From Polaromonas sp. (lineage in GTDB: Bacteria; Pseudomonadota; Gammaproteobacteria; Burkholderiales; Burkholderiaceae_C), in the NCBI RefSeq assembly GCF_012927455.1, contig NZ_JABBPE010000016.1:1-64000 (forward strand): a stretch of 64,000 nucleotides of DNA, given 5' to 3'. The notes beneath the pieces were generated by a model that was given only the letters and a program-made list of their open reading frames with translations, had not been told where the DNA came from and made no database searches. Of this stretch, positions 23,434-32,116 are shown one piece after another. Both the position numbers and the translations under genes were made by a program. Each line of letters opens with the position of its first letter. The stretch's first letter is position 1.

Positions 23434-24776
23434 GGCGTTTGCGGCGCGCCGGCAGGCTTGCCGCGCGCCGAGCCGGCCACCATGTCAAAGCGGAACAGCC
23501 GGCATTCAATTGGGCCGTTCCACATCGGCACCCGGCGCGATTCCTTCAGGCGCATCTTGCTGGGCAGTTTCAGGTCGGGCGTCAGCACATGGGCGGTCCA
23601 GCCAGCGTAATTTTTCTTCCAGTGGGCGGCCAGCCGCGGAAAGAAATCAGCCGCTTCTTCGCCGCTTTCGGTGTAAGCCTGTTCGCGCGCGGGGTTGGCC
23701 GAGCGGTCGCGTGGTGCCTCCGCCGCGCCCGTGTCACGCCGCAGCGGCTGGCCAAACTCGTCAACGCCTTGGCGCCGCTCATCGCGCTGGTTGCGGCTCT
23801 GCACGCCGGAAATACCGGCCACGCCGGCCACATCAATGCGCTCGCCATACGGCGGATTGACCAGCATGACGCCGCTGGGGGCTGGCGGCATGCGTTGCAG
23901 CGCATCGCCGCCACGGAACTGCACGGCCTGCCCGACACCCGCGCGCTCGGCATTGCGCTCTGCAAAGTCGACCATGCGAAAGGAGACATCGCTGCCAAAC
24001 ACCGGCGCACTGGGCGCTGTGATGGCGGCTTCGGCGTGGTCGAGCAGGCCGTCCCACACATGCGCCTGAAACGGCAGATATTTCTGAAAAGCAAACTTGC
24101 GGTTGATGCCAGGCGCGATGTTGCAGGCGATCTGCGCGGCTTCTATGGCGATGGTGCCCGAGCCGCAGCACGGGTCGTACAGCGGCACGCCTTGTTTGCA
24201 CAATTGGTCCCAGCCGCTGGCGGCAATCATGGCGGCCGCCAGCGTTTCCTTCAGCGGCGCATCGCCCTTGTCCTCGCGCCAGCCGCGTTTGAACAGAGGC
24301 TCGCCCGAGGTGTCAATGTAAACGGTGACGGTGTCGGTGGTCAGGTGCACATAGACGCGCACGTCGGGCCAGTGGGTATCGACATCGGGGCGCACGTCAT
24401 ACTTGGCGCGAAAGCGGTCAGCGATCGCGTCCTTGATCTTGAGGGCGGCAAAGTTCAGGCTGGTCAGCGGGCTGTGCTGGGCCGTGACCTCGACCTTGAA
24501 GGTCTGCTTGGGCGTGAACCAGATCTCCCACGCCACGCTGGCAGCCGCGTTGTACAGGTCCTGCTCGTTGCGGTACTGCCCGTGCTGCAGCTCGATCAGC
24601 ACACGCTGGGCCAGCCGGCTGTGCAGGTTGAGCTGCAGGGCGTCGCGCCACGAGCCTTGCAGTTGCACGCCGGCGCGCCAGGCCTTGCCGGCAATGCCGG
24701 TGACACGTTGCACTTCAGTCGCCAGCAGCGCTTCAACGCCGGCGGCGCAGGGGAGGAAGAGTTGGAGTTGGTTCAT
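23430..24776 (-). CDS. THUMP-domain 23S rRNA (guanine-N2)-methyltransferase, RlmL-type
   Basis: A 448-residue class I methyltransferase. The N-terminal ~160 residues are a ferredoxin-like/THUMP RNA-binding region (LPCAAGVEALLATEVQRV; FKVEVTAQHSPLTSLNFA). Motif I DPCCGSGTIAIEAAQIACN is near residue 200 and the N2-guanine motif IV VNPPYGERI near 303. It matches the first half of E. coli RlmL (m2G2445), without the RlmK half, as is usual outside enterics. An unusual hydrophilic insertion (residues ~308-358, rich in Arg, Glu and Gln) follows NPPYGER. It overlaps the downstream PIN gene by four bases. Confidence 0.88.
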   Translation of the reverse strand: MNQLQLFLPCAAGVEALLATEVQRVTGIAGKAWRAGVQLQGSWRDALQLNLHSRLAQRVLIELQHGQYRNEQDLYNAAASVAWEIWFTPKQTFKVEVTAQHSPLTSLNFAALKIKDAIADRFRAKYDVRPDVDTHWPDVRVYVHLTTDTVTVYIDTSGEPLFKRGWREDKGDAPLKETLAAAMIAASGWDQLCKQGVPLYDPCCGSGTIAIEAAQIACNIAPGINRKFAFQKYLPFQAHVWDGLLDHAEAAITAPSAPVFGSDVSFRMVDFAERNAERAGVGQAVQFRGGDALQRMPPAPSGVMLVNPPYGERIDVAGVAGISGVQSRNQRDERRQGVDEFGQPLRRDTGAAEAPRDRSANPAREQAYTESGEEAADFFPRLAAHWKKNYAGWTAHVLTPDLKLPSKMRLKESRRVPMWNGPIECRLFRFDMVAGSARGKPAGAPQTP

Positions 24777-24907
24777 AAGTTATGTGACTAAAGCGTAGGG
24801 GGTTCTTTCAGGCAGGCCCCCATCCCCGCCTTTACCCAGCGGGGAAAGAAGCAGTTCGGTTAGAGAAAAGCGCAAGAGCAATCCCCGCTTCCTCTTCAAG
24901 CCAGTCA

Positions 24908-24996
24908 GGGCCGCGGAACCGGCTTTGCCGGGCCGCAGGCGCAGCGGCCCCCTCGGGGGGCAGGGAGTTACGCGAAGCGAACGACCGTGGGGGCAA
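24908..24996 (+). repeat. GC-rich interspersed repeat (family 2), copy 1
   Basis: CAGGGCCGCGGAACCGGCTT, GCCGGGCCGCAGGCGCAGCG, GCCCCCTCGGGGGGCAGGGA, then CGCGAAGCGAACGACCGTGG GGGC. It contains the palindrome GCCCCCTCGGGGGGC. It is downstream of rpoN. Confidence 0.85.
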
Positions 24997-24999
24997 CAT

Positions 25000-26535
25000 C
25001 TACAGCGATTTACGCAGGTTGGTGGGCGCTATGCGCAGCGTCTCGCGGTATTTGGCCACGGTGCGGCGGGCGCATTCAATGCCCTGCTCCTTCAGCATGT
25101 CGGAGATCTGGTTGTCGCTGAGCGGCTTGTGCGCGCTCTCGGACGAGACAAACTGCTTGATCAGCGCACGCACCGCCGTGCTGGACGCATTGCCGCCGGT
25201 TTCGGTCCCCAGGGCCGAGCCAAAAAAGTATTTCAACTCGAAGGTGCCGTAAGGTGTGCTCATGTACTTGGCCGTGGTGACGCGGCTGATGGTGGACTCG
25301 TGCAGGCCCAGTTCGTCGGCAATTTCGCGCAGCACCAGCGGCCGCATGGCCAGCTCGCCGTGCGAGAAGAAGCTTTTTTGCCGCTCCACAATCGCACTAC
25401 TGACGCGCAAGATAGTGTCAAAACGCTGCTGGATGTTCTTGATGAACCAGCGCGCTTCCTGCAGCCGCTGCTGCAGCGCCGGCCCGCCCTGACCCTTGTG
25501 CTGCTTGAGGGCGCTGGCATAAATGTCGTGCACGCGCAGGCGCGGCATAACGTCCCGATTGAGCGAGACCTTGAAGTTGCGACCGGCCTTGACGACGATG
25601 ACGTCGGGCACGACGACGTTGCGCTCTACGTTGACAAAACGGCGGCCGGGCTTGGGGTCGAGCCGCCCTATCACGGTAATCGCGCCCTTGATCACGGCTT
25701 CCGGAAACCCGCACAGGTAGACCAGGCGCTTGACATCGCGCTTTGCCAGCAGCTCCATCGGCTGCTTGCACATCGCCATGGCGGCACGGGTTTCGTCGCA
25801 GTCCTTGCAGTCGAGCAGCTGCAGGCCCAGGCACTCGGCCAGGTTGCGCGCGCCGACGCCGGCCGGCTCCATGTGCTGCAGCAGCTGTAGCGCCATGGCG
25901 AAGCACTGTTCGAGCTCTTCAGCCTGCACCAGGTCTTCACCGGCAAGGCCCACGGCCAGCTCAGCCAGGCTGTCTTCAAGGTAGCCGTCGTCGCTCAGCG
26001 ACTCAATCAGAAAGTACAGGGCTGCGCGGTCCTCGTCAGACAGCCGCAGGCCGAGCGACTGCCGGTGCAAATGATCCTGCAGCGTGATGTGGCTGCCGGT
26101 CAGGTCGGAGGCCTCGGCATCACTGTCTTCAAGGTTGTTTTTGCGCGCAGGCGCGTCGCCGCCCCATTCGCTGTCGTCGGGTGCGGACTCAACCGTGCCG
26201 TCGCCGTCCCAGCTTTCCTCGATCTTGGCCTCAGCGCTGGTTTCCGGCTCATTTTGGCTGGCAGCACTTGTTTCATCGGAACTAGCTGCTACTAAAGTTG
26301 TAGCAGACTCGAACTCTTGGCTGTCCCGGCTGACCGGCGTGTTGGTATGCTCCAGGCCAAATTCCTCACGCTCCGCGGCATCTTCCGATACTTCCAGAAA
26401 CGGGTTTTCGTCGAGCATCTGCTCAACTTCCTGGCTCAGCTCCAGCGTGGACAACTGCAGCAGGCGAATCGACTGCTGCAGTTGGGGCGTGAGCGCCAGA
26501 TGCTGCGAGACGCGAAGGGACAGGCCTTGCTTCAT
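25000..26535 (-). CDS. rpoN: RNA polymerase sigma-54 factor RpoN
   Basis: A 511-residue sigma-54. Region I is Gln/Leu rich (LRVSQHLALTPQLQQSIRLL), followed by an acidic region II (~60-165), the core-binding domain and, near the C-terminus, the RpoN box CARRTVAKYRE. It directs RNA polymerase to -24/-12 promoters and needs NtrC-type activators. I chose ATG 26535 (MKQGLSLRVSQ); the longer frame upstream translates a GC-rich repeat. It lies downstream of lptA-lptB as in many proteobacteria, but 300 bp of inverted repeats separate it from lptB. A core fragment of the interspersed repeat (26281-26306) encodes ATTLVAAS in the variable acidic region. Confidence 0.95.
   Translation of the reverse strand: MKQGLSLRVSQHLALTPQLQQSIRLLQLSTLELSQEVEQMLDENPFLEVSEDAAEREEFGLEHTNTPVSRDSQEFESATTLVAASSDETSAASQNEPETSAEAKIEESWDGDGTVESAPDDSEWGGDAPARKNNLEDSDAEASDLTGSHITLQDHLHRQSLGLRLSDEDRAALYFLIESLSDDGYLEDSLAELAVGLAGEDLVQAEELEQCFAMALQLLQHMEPAGVGARNLAECLGLQLLDCKDCDETRAAMAMCKQPMELLAKRDVKRLVYLCGFPEAVIKGAITVIGRLDPKPGRRFVNVERNVVVPDVIVVKAGRNFKVSLNRDVMPRLRVHDIYASALKQHKGQGGPALQQRLQEARWFIKNIQQRFDTILRVSSAIVERQKSFFSHGELAMRPLVLREIADELGLHESTISRVTTAKYMSTPYGTFELKYFFGSALGTETGGNASSTAVRALIKQFVSSESAHKPLSDNQISDMLKEQGIECARRTVAKYRETLRIAPTNLRKSL
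26281..26306 (+). repeat. Partial interspersed repeat core inside rpoN
   Basis: TAGCTGCTACTAAAGTTGTA followed by GCAGAC resembles the hairpin core of the ~55-bp family; only this third is recognisable. It is translated in frame in region II of RpoN. Confidence 0.45.
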
Positions 26536-26540
26536 GACGA

Positions 26541-26660
26541 TGGTGCCCCCACGCTCCCCACTGCGTGTGGTTCGCTGCCCCCCGAGGGGGCCGCCCCGCC
26601 TGCGGCCTGGCAAAGCCAGTTCCGCGGCCGGTACTTGCACGGTCGGGGATTGGTGCAGGC
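26541..26660 (-). repeat. GC-rich interspersed repeat (family 2), copy 2
   Basis: It reads on the plus strand GCCCCCACGCTCCCCACTGC, GTGTGGTTCGCTGCCCCCCG and AGGGGGCCGCCCC...GGCAAAGCCAG TTCCGCGGCC. It starts just upstream of rpoN and is inverted relative to copy 3. Confidence 0.88.
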
Positions 26661-26715
26661 CTTAACGCTTGCTGCTGCATGTGGTTGGTTGAGCCCCCGG
26701 GGAGCTGACCTTGCT

Positions 26716-26835
26716 TCGGGAGCGCGTCCCCGCCTGTGCAAGTACCGGCCGCAGGACCGGCTTTGCCGGACTGCAGGCGGGGCGGCCCCCTCGGGGGGCA
26801 GCGCAGTACACGAAGTGGCAAGCGTGGGGGCCATA
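26716..26835 (+). repeat. GC-rich interspersed repeat (family 2), copy 3
   Basis: GCAAGTACCGGCCGCAGGAC, CGGCTTTGCCGGACTGCAGG, GGCGGCCCCCTCGGGGGGCA and ACGAAGTGGCAAGCGTGGGG. It ends against the lptB stop. With copy 2 it forms a long inverted pair filling the lptB-rpoN gap. Confidence 0.88.
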
Positions 26836-26836
26836 T

Positions 26837-27619
26837 TCACATTTTGAAGTGTTCGCCGAGGTAGACGCGGCGAACTTCGGCATTGTTCACGATCTCGGTC
26901 GGCGTACCGGCCGCCAATACATGGCCGTCGTTGATGATGTAGGCGTGGTCGCAAATACCCAGCGTTTCGCGCACGTTGTGGTCGGTAATCAAGACGCCAA
27001 TGCCGCGCGACTTCAGGAAGCCGATGATGCGCTGGATCTCGATCACGGCAATCGGGTCGATGCCGGCAAAAGGTTCGTCAAGCAAAATGAAACGCGGTTG
27101 CGTCGCTAGAGCCCGCGCAATCTCGACGCGCCGCCGTTCGCCCCCCGAAAGCGCTGGCGCTGGCGAATCGCGCAAATGGTCCACCCGCAAATCCTTCAGC
27201 AGGGCATCCAGCCTCGCCTCGATAGCGGCCCGGCCCAGCGCCTTGCCAGCGTCATCTTGCTGCAACTCCAGCACGGCGCGCACGTTTTCCTGCACCGTGA
27301 GCTTGCGAAAAATAGAGGCCTCCTGCGGCAGGTAGCTCAGGCCCATGCGGGCCCGCCGGTGAATCGGCATGTGCCCGATTGACTCGCCATCGATGGATAT
27401 CTCGCCGGCATCGGCGCGCACCAGCCCGACGATCATGTAGAACGAGGTGGTTTTGCCCGCTCCATTGGGGCCAAGCAGCCCCACCACTTCGCCTTTTTGC
27501 ACAGTCAGCGAGACATCCTGGACCACCTTGCGGCTGCCGTAGGATTTTTGCAGTCCCTGCACCACCAGGCGACTGGGCGCTACGCTCTCGGCCATCGACG
27601 GATCGGTGAGCAGATTCAT
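26837..27619 (-). CDS. lptB: LPS export ABC transporter ATP-binding protein LptB
   Basis: A 260-residue ABC ATPase. Walker A GLLGPNGAGKTTSFYMIVGL, Q-loop LSYLPQEASIFRKLTV, signature ALSGGERRRVEIARAL, Walker B FILLDEPFAGIDPIAV and the switch His in ITDHNVRETL are all present. LptB powers LptFG extraction of lipopolysaccharide from the inner membrane. ATG 27619 gives the expected N-terminus; the track upstream is non-conserved. It follows lptA by 16 bp. lptF/G are elsewhere, as is normal. Confidence 0.96.
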   Translation of the reverse strand: MNLLTDPSMAESVAPSRLVVQGLQKSYGSRKVVQDVSLTVQKGEVVGLLGPNGAGKTTSFYMIVGLVRADAGEISIDGESIGHMPIHRRARMGLSYLPQEASIFRKLTVQENVRAVLELQQDDAGKALGRAAIEARLDALLKDLRVDHLRDSPAPALSGGERRRVEIARALATQPRFILLDEPFAGIDPIAVIEIQRIIGFLKSRGIGVLITDHNVRETLGICDHAYIINDGHVLAAGTPTEIVNNAEVRRVYLGEHFKM

Positions 27620-27635
27620 CGCTTGCGGTTTCTTT

Positions 27636-28277
27636 CTACTTTTTATCGGTTTTTTCAGTGCCCAGCGAAGTGCTGGGGCGCAGGCTGGGCGCGGGCCCGA
27701 CCGCTGCCGCCGCCGGGGCGCCGGCTGTCGGCGCAGCACCGCGCGGCGACAGCATGGCGCGAACCCGGCCCGATGGATTGGTGGCTGTGCGGTTCTGCGC
27801 GCCACCATCGACGGTGAACACGTCGGTGTTGTTGTCGTAAACAATCAGCGAGCCGGTGGTTTCATCGACCAGCGTGGCGCCGTTGTAGCGGCGCATCACG
27901 GCGCGCGTAATGAATTTCACGAGATCGGCGCGGCTGTCGTATTCGATGCGTTCCCCTTCGCCCTCGATGTATTCGTCCACGCCATCACGCTTTTTGCGGT
28001 AAAAGGCGAGTTTGCCCGGTGCGGCAATGGAAACGGCTTGCTGGTAACCCTCGGGGTCCTGGCTAACATCGACCCGGTCGCCCCGCACGATGGTGGAGCC
28101 TTTGGTGATCACCACGTTGCCGGTGAAGACGCTGCTTTGCTTGAGGTCGTCGTAACGCAAGGCATCGGCCTCGGCGTTCATGGGCTTGTCGCGATCGCCT
28201 TTTTCAGCGGCAGCCGGCAGCACCGTCCCAAGTGCCAGAGCGGCCGTCAAAATCAGCGAGAAAAAGGGGGTTTTCAT
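27636..28277 (-). CDS. lptA: Lipopolysaccharide transport periplasmic protein LptA
   Basis: A 213-residue protein: a signal peptide (~1-24, ending AAAE), an LptA/OstA beta-jellyroll from ~30 to 170 (MNAEADALRYDDLKQSSVFT; GNVVITKGSTIVRGDRVDV; RADLVKFITRAVMRRYNG), and a Pro/Ala-rich tail not found in E. coli LptA. It bridges the periplasm and carries LPS to LptD. The usual upstream partners kdsC/lptC are not present here; a terminator and dsbA precede it. Confidence 0.93.
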   Translation of the reverse strand: MKTPFFSLILTAALALGTVLPAAAEKGDRDKPMNAEADALRYDDLKQSSVFTGNVVITKGSTIVRGDRVDVSQDPEGYQQAVSIAAPGKLAFYRKKRDGVDEYIEGEGERIEYDSRADLVKFITRAVMRRYNGATLVDETTGSLIVYDNNTDVFTVDGGAQNRTATNPSGRVRAMLSPRGAAPTAGAPAAAAVGPAPSLRPSTSLGTEKTDKK

Positions 28278-28357
28278 AAGGCACGAATCTTGCTGCGTGG
28301 AGGTTCGCTCATTGTAGCCATGCCGGCTGCAGCCATGGCGTCCTAATGAACTTGAAT

Positions 28358-28393
28358 CCAAAAAAAAACCCGCCTGCTGCTGGCGGGTTTTTT
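28358..28393 (-). terminator. Rho-independent terminator after dsbA
   Basis: An 8-bp stem AACCCGCC / GGCGGGTT with a 7-base loop (stem 28367-28389). It is followed on the minus strand by a run of eight or more T and on the plus strand by six T. It ends dsbA transcription and separates it from lptA. Confidence 0.88.
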
Positions 28394-28421
28394 GCCGGAG
28401 CGTCAAGACGCCTAACCCATC

Positions 28422-29081
28422 TTACTTGGCTTTGCCGCGCGATTGCCCGACCAGATAATCGGCTACCTGCAGCGCGCGATCCATGTTTTTTGCGAGGTCG
28501 CCGGAGGTGTAATAACGCCCCCCAATGCCGAGCGCCGGCACGCCGTCAACCTTGTAGAGGTTCTGCAATTGCGTTGCCTTGCGCACCTTGGTGCTCACCG
28601 AAAACGAGTTGTACATCTCGACAAACTTGGCTTTGCTGATGCCCTGCTTTTCGGCCCAGGCCGCCAGCAGCGCCTCCGTGTTGAGCGGCTGTTTGTCCAC
28701 GTGAATGGCGTAAAACACCTTTTTGTGCAGTTCCTCGACCTTGCCCATGCCTTCGAGCACATAAAAAAGACGCTGCTGCGGCTCGAAATCGGGGCGAAAC
28801 GACACCGGCACGCGTCTGAGGGTTACGTCCTTCGGGGCTTGCTTGGTCCAGGCCTCCAATTGCGGCTCAAAGGTGTTGCAGTGCGGGCAGCTATACCAGA
28901 AGAACTCGACCACCTCGACCTGGCCGGCAGGCACTTCGGTAGGCGCGGGCTTGTCCAGCATCAGATAGTCGGAGCCCTCCTTGAAGGCCTGGGCTTGCGC
29001 CACGCTGGGCAGCACGGCCGCACCCAAAGAGGCGACAGCCGCCACGGAAGCAGCCGAAAGGGAAAACTCGCGTCGTTGCAT
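28422..29081 (-). CDS. dsbA: Periplasmic thiol:disulfide oxidoreductase DsbA
   Basis: A 219-residue exported protein. It has a signal peptide (~1-31, cleavage near AQAQA), a thioredoxin-fold domain with active site CPHC (Cys65-Cys68 in FFWYSCPHCNTFEPQ), an inserted helical domain, and the cis-Pro loop DGVPALGIGG. It introduces disulfides into exported proteins and is reoxidised by DsbB. The start is ATG 29081, preceded by AGGAGAAAG; the TTG codon before it is not needed. It is third in argS - SPOR - dsbA, a common betaproteobacterial order. Confidence 0.94.
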   Translation of the reverse strand: MQRREFSLSAASVAAVASLGAAVLPSVAQAQAFKEGSDYLMLDKPAPTEVPAGQVEVVEFFWYSCPHCNTFEPQLEAWTKQAPKDVTLRRVPVSFRPDFEPQQRLFYVLEGMGKVEELHKKVFYAIHVDKQPLNTEALLAAWAEKQGISKAKFVEMYNSFSVSTKVRKATQLQNLYKVDGVPALGIGGRYYTSGDLAKNMDRALQVADYLVGQSRGKAK

Positions 29082-29224
29082 CAATCTTTCTCCTGGAAAA
29101 TTGCCGAAATAGCTGAAATAGCGGGTGGCCGGAATGGCAACAGTAACGTTAACAGTGTCGCGCAGGGGTTTGACGGCCCGGCCCGGAAAAGTTCAGTGCC
29201 TTAACTCTCGACCAGGCCTGCGCG

Positions 29225-29890
29225 CTAGCGCTGGACCCTGACCAAGGCCGTCTCTATGGAGTTGTTGTCCAGCCGCTCTTTGGCCTTGTCGGCGTCGTCC
29301 TTCTTGTTAAACGGTCCCAGGCGTACCCGGTAAACGGTGCGGCCTGCCTGCTCGCGCTCACTGACCTTGGCCTGCATGCCCAGCAACATCAGCCGGGCAC
29401 GCTGCTGCTCGGCGTCTTCAGGAGTACGAAATGCGCCAGCCTGAATGAAATAAGTGAAGGGATCAGCACCAGCCCCGGACGGCGGCGCTTCGCTTTTGGC
29501 CTTGGCCAGATCGCCCAGCGGATCGCTCGGCTCGGCCGGTTTGGCGGCTTTGGCGGGGGCTGATGCGGCAGACTTGGGTGCGATAGCTATGGGGGGCGCA
29601 GCGGTATCGGGTGGCGTACCAGTGCTCACTTCGCCGGAGGCCGAAGGCGGCCCTTTGACGCCGTTTTTTCCCGCCAGCGGTGCATTCGGGTTCCAGTCCC
29701 GGTTCTTTTTGGCCTCGGCAGCGTCGCTGTCGGTGTTGCGCGACTGGCTCTTATTCATGAAGGGCACCGGCACCTTGGTGATATACACCGCTACCGCCAG
29801 CGCGGCGCCCAAGCCTACCAGCGCGCCAAGAATCAACCCCAGCAGGGTACCGCCTCGTTGTTTTTTCATACCTTGCCTGATTTCCATGCT
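29225..29890 (-). CDS. SPOR-domain cell-division protein (FtsN-like)
   Basis: About 221 residues. There is a short basic cytoplasmic start, one transmembrane helix (GTLLGLILGALVGLGAALAV, ~13-35), a long Pro/Ala/Ser-rich periplasmic linker, and a C-terminal SPOR domain (~145-221: FTYFIQAGAFRTPEDAEQQR; VYRVRLGPFNKKDDADKAK) that binds denuded septal glycan. Several ATGs are possible (29908, 29890, 29872); 29890 is kept, and 29872 (MKKQRGG) is a real alternative. It lies 24 bp after argS and 143 bp before dsbA. Confidence 0.85.
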   Translation of the reverse strand, partial: SMEIRQGMKKQRGGTLLGLILGALVGLGAALAVAVYITKVPVPFMNKSQSRNTDSDAAEAKKNRDWNPNAPLAGKNGVKGPPSASGEVSTGTPPDTAAPPIAIAPKSAASAPAKAAKPAEPSDPLGDLAKAKSEAPPSGAGADPFTYFIQAGAFRTPEDAEQQRARLMLLGMQAKVSEREQAGRTVYRVRLGPFNKKDDADKAKERLDNNSIETALVRVQR

Positions 29891-29914
29891 CGACTCTAAG
29901 TAATTCATGCTTGT

Positions 29915-31600
29915 TTACATTTTGCGCGGCGCGCTGACGCCCAGCACGGCCAGACCATTGTGCAACACCTGCGCGGTGGCCGCGACCAGCGCCAGCCGCG
30001 CCAGCTTGACGCCCTCGTCATCGACCAGAATGCGCTCAACGTCGTAGTAGCTGTGGTAGCTGGCAGCCAGCTCGCGCAGGTAAAACGCCACATCGTGCGG
30101 CGCCAGACCGGTGGCGGCGTTATCCAGCATGTCAGGGTATTTGGCCAGCAAGAGCATCAGTGCCTGCGCCTGCGGGCTGCTCAGCGCAGACAGGTCCACG
30201 CCCTTCAGCAAGTTCTCATCGCCGCCCTGGCCAATCCAGGTGGAGAGGATGGAGCAGATGCGGGCGTGCGCATACTGCACGTAATACACCGGGTTTTCAT
30301 TGTTCTTGGCCAACGCCAGGTCAATGTCAAAGACGTATTCGGTGTCGGGCTTGCGGCTGAGCAGAAAAAAGCGCACGGCGTCGGCGCTGGTCCATTCGAT
30401 CAGGTCGCGCAGCGTGACGTAACTGCCGGCGCGCTTGGAAATCTTGACCTCCTCGCCATGGCGCATCACCCGCACCATGGTGTGCAGCACATAGTCGGGG
30501 TAGCCCTGGGGCACCCCGGCGTTGGCCGCCTGCAGCCCGGCGCGCACGCGGGCAATCGTGCCGTGGTGGTCCATGCCCTGGATGTTGATGGCCTTGCCAA
30601 AGCCGCGCTCCCATTTGGCTAGGTGGTAGGCCACGTCGGGCACAAAGTAGGTGTAAGTGCCGTCGCTCTTTTTCATCACGCGGTCTTTGTCGTCGCCGTA
30701 ATCGGTCGACTTGAGCCAGAGCGCGCCGTCCTGCTCGTAGGTTTTGCCGGCGGCCTTCAGCGTGGCTACCGCCGCTTCGACCCGGCCCGAGCTGTACAGG
30801 CTCGATTCGAGGTAATAGTTGTCAAAGTGCACCGAAAAGGCCAGCAAATCGAGGTCCTGCTCGCGCCGCAGGTAGGCCACGGCGAACTGGCGAATCGAGT
30901 CGAGATCGCCCGCGTCGCCTGACGCGGTGAATTCCCGGTCGTCGGATTTGACGGTTTTGCCGGCCAGAAAGTCGGCGGCTATGTCGGCAATGTAGTCGCC
31001 GTTATAGGCCGGCTCGGGCCAGCCGCCATCGCCTGGCTTGAGGCCTTGGGCGCGCGCCTGTGTACTGGTGGCCAGGGTGTTGATCTGCACGCCGGCATCG
31101 TTGTAATAAAACTCGCGCCAGACCTGCACGCCCCGGGTGGCAAACAGGTTGCAGATGGCGTCGCCCAGCGCCGCCTGCCGGCCATGGCCCACATGCAGCG
31201 GGCCAGTCGGGTTGGCCGAAACGAATTCGACAATCATGCGCGGCTGGCTGCCGGGCGGCTGGCTGCCATAGCTGCTGCCTTCGCGCAGCACCTCGCGCAC
31301 GGTTTCCTGCTTGGCGGCGGGCTTGAGCCGGATGTTGAGAAATCCCGGGCCGGCAATTTCCACCGCATCGACCCAGCGCTCGAACGCGGGCGCCTGCAGC
31401 AGCAGGGCGCGAAGATTCTCGGCCAGCACTCTCGGGTTTTGTTTGAGCGACCTGGCCAGTTGCATGGCCGCTGTACAGGCGAAATCGCCGTGGGCCGCGA
31501 CCTTGGGAGACTCAAACGCAGCCTTGTCAGCCGCACCAGGGGAAAGTTCTTCCAGCCCGGCAGCCAAGGCTGCGAGCAGGTCTTTTTTAATCGAGAGCAT
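29915..31600 (-). CDS. argS: Arginyl-tRNA synthetase
   Basis: A 561-residue class I synthetase. The N-terminal Arg-S domain starts [13 protein letters not shown]; the HIGH-type motif is [19 protein letters not shown] (~residue 130); the KMSKS-equivalent region reads [18 protein letters not shown]; the C-terminal DALR anticodon-binding domain includes [11 protein letters not shown]. It charges tRNA-Arg. ATG 31600 is chosen over an ATG seven codons upstream because the conserved N-terminus begins there. It heads argS - SPOR - dsbA. Confidence 0.96.
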   Translation of the reverse strand: MLSIKKDLLAALAAGLEELSPGAADKAAFESPKVAAHGDFACTAAMQLARSLKQNPRVLAENLRALLLQAPAFERWVDAVEIAGPGFLNIRLKPAAKQETVREVLREGSSYGSQPPGSQPRMIVEFVSANPTGPLHVGHGRQAALGDAICNLFATRGVQVWREFYYNDAGVQINTLATSTQARAQGLKPGDGGWPEPAYNGDYIADIAADFLAGKTVKSDDREFTASGDAGDLDSIRQFAVAYLRREQDLDLLAFSVHFDNYYLESSLYSSGRVEAAVATLKAAGKTYEQDGALWLKSTDYGDDKDRVMKKSDGTYTYFVPDVAYHLAKWERGFGKAINIQGMDHHGTIARVRAGLQAANAGVPQGYPDYVLHTMVRVMRHGEEVKISKRAGSYVTLRDLIEWTSADAVRFFLLSRKPDTEYVFDIDLALAKNNENPVYYVQYAHARICSILSTWIGQGGDENLLKGVDLSALSSPQAQALMLLLAKYPDMLDNAATGLAPHDVAFYLRELAASYHSYYDVERILVDDEGVKLARLALVAATAQVLHNGLAVLGVSAPRKM

Positions 31601-31706
31601 GGGGTATTTTACGTTTAACAACGTCGCAGAACTTGCTGCGCCAGACGTTGTGTGATCGAATCCACCCGGCCTTCAACCCCTGTTCCCCCACTCAAAGGAG
31701 CCTTCC

Positions 31707-32006
31707 ATGAAAAAACTGTTGTCCTTGGTCGCTGTCGTTTTTGCCTTCTCGATGGGCCTGTCGCCCTTGGCGCAAGCTGCCGACGTTGCGGCAAAAACGC
31801 CCCAGCAAAACAAAATGGCCACCTGCAACAAGGATGCCGAAGGCAAAAAAGGCGATGAACGCAAGACCTTCATGAAAGAGTGCCTGAGCGCCAAAAAAGA
31901 AATGCCGCAGCAAAGCAAGATGAAAAGCTGCAATGTCGACGCCAAAGACAAAAAAGGCGACGAGCGCAAGGCCTTCATGAAAGAGTGCCTGAGCAAGGCG
32001 GCCTGA
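31707..32006 (+). CDS. PsiF repeat family exported protein
   Basis: A 99-residue protein: an N-terminal signal peptide (cleavage near AQAAD, ~25) followed by two PsiF-type repeats of ~34 residues, each with a QxKMxxCNxDAxxKKGDER core and a KxFMKECLS end. The two repeats are near-identical at the DNA level, a recent internal duplication. PsiF in E. coli is phosphate-starvation-induced with unknown function. The ribosome-binding site AAAGGAG is at 31695-31701. A terminator-like hairpin follows. Confidence 0.85.
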   Translation: MKKLLSLVAVVFAFSMGLSPLAQAADVAAKTPQQNKMATCNKDAEGKKGDERKTFMKECLSAKKEMPQQSKMKSCNVDAKDKKGDERKAFMKECLSKAA

Positions 32007-32047
32007 TTTTGCGGCGTCTACCTCAGACGCCCCGAATCCCATAACTG

Positions 32048-32088
32048 ACCCGGCGGACCGCGCAAGCGATCTGCCGGGTTTTGCTTTT
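32048..32088 (+). terminator. Rho-independent terminator after psiF-like gene
   Basis: Stem ACCCGGC (32048-32054) / GCCGGGT (32073-32079), followed by TTTTGCTTTT. It lies 40 bases after the stop codon. Confidence 0.82.
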
Positions 32089-32116
32089 GAGCCGTTTTAT
32101 TTGGCATGATGGGGCA

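Noticed and set aside
23439-24791. 450-codon open frame antisense to the rRNA methyltransferase gene
   Set aside because: Shadow frame; the minus strand carries intact methyltransferase motifs.
26317-26847. Open frames in the lptB-rpoN gap
   Set aside because: They translate the inverted GC-rich repeats and have no conserved protein features.
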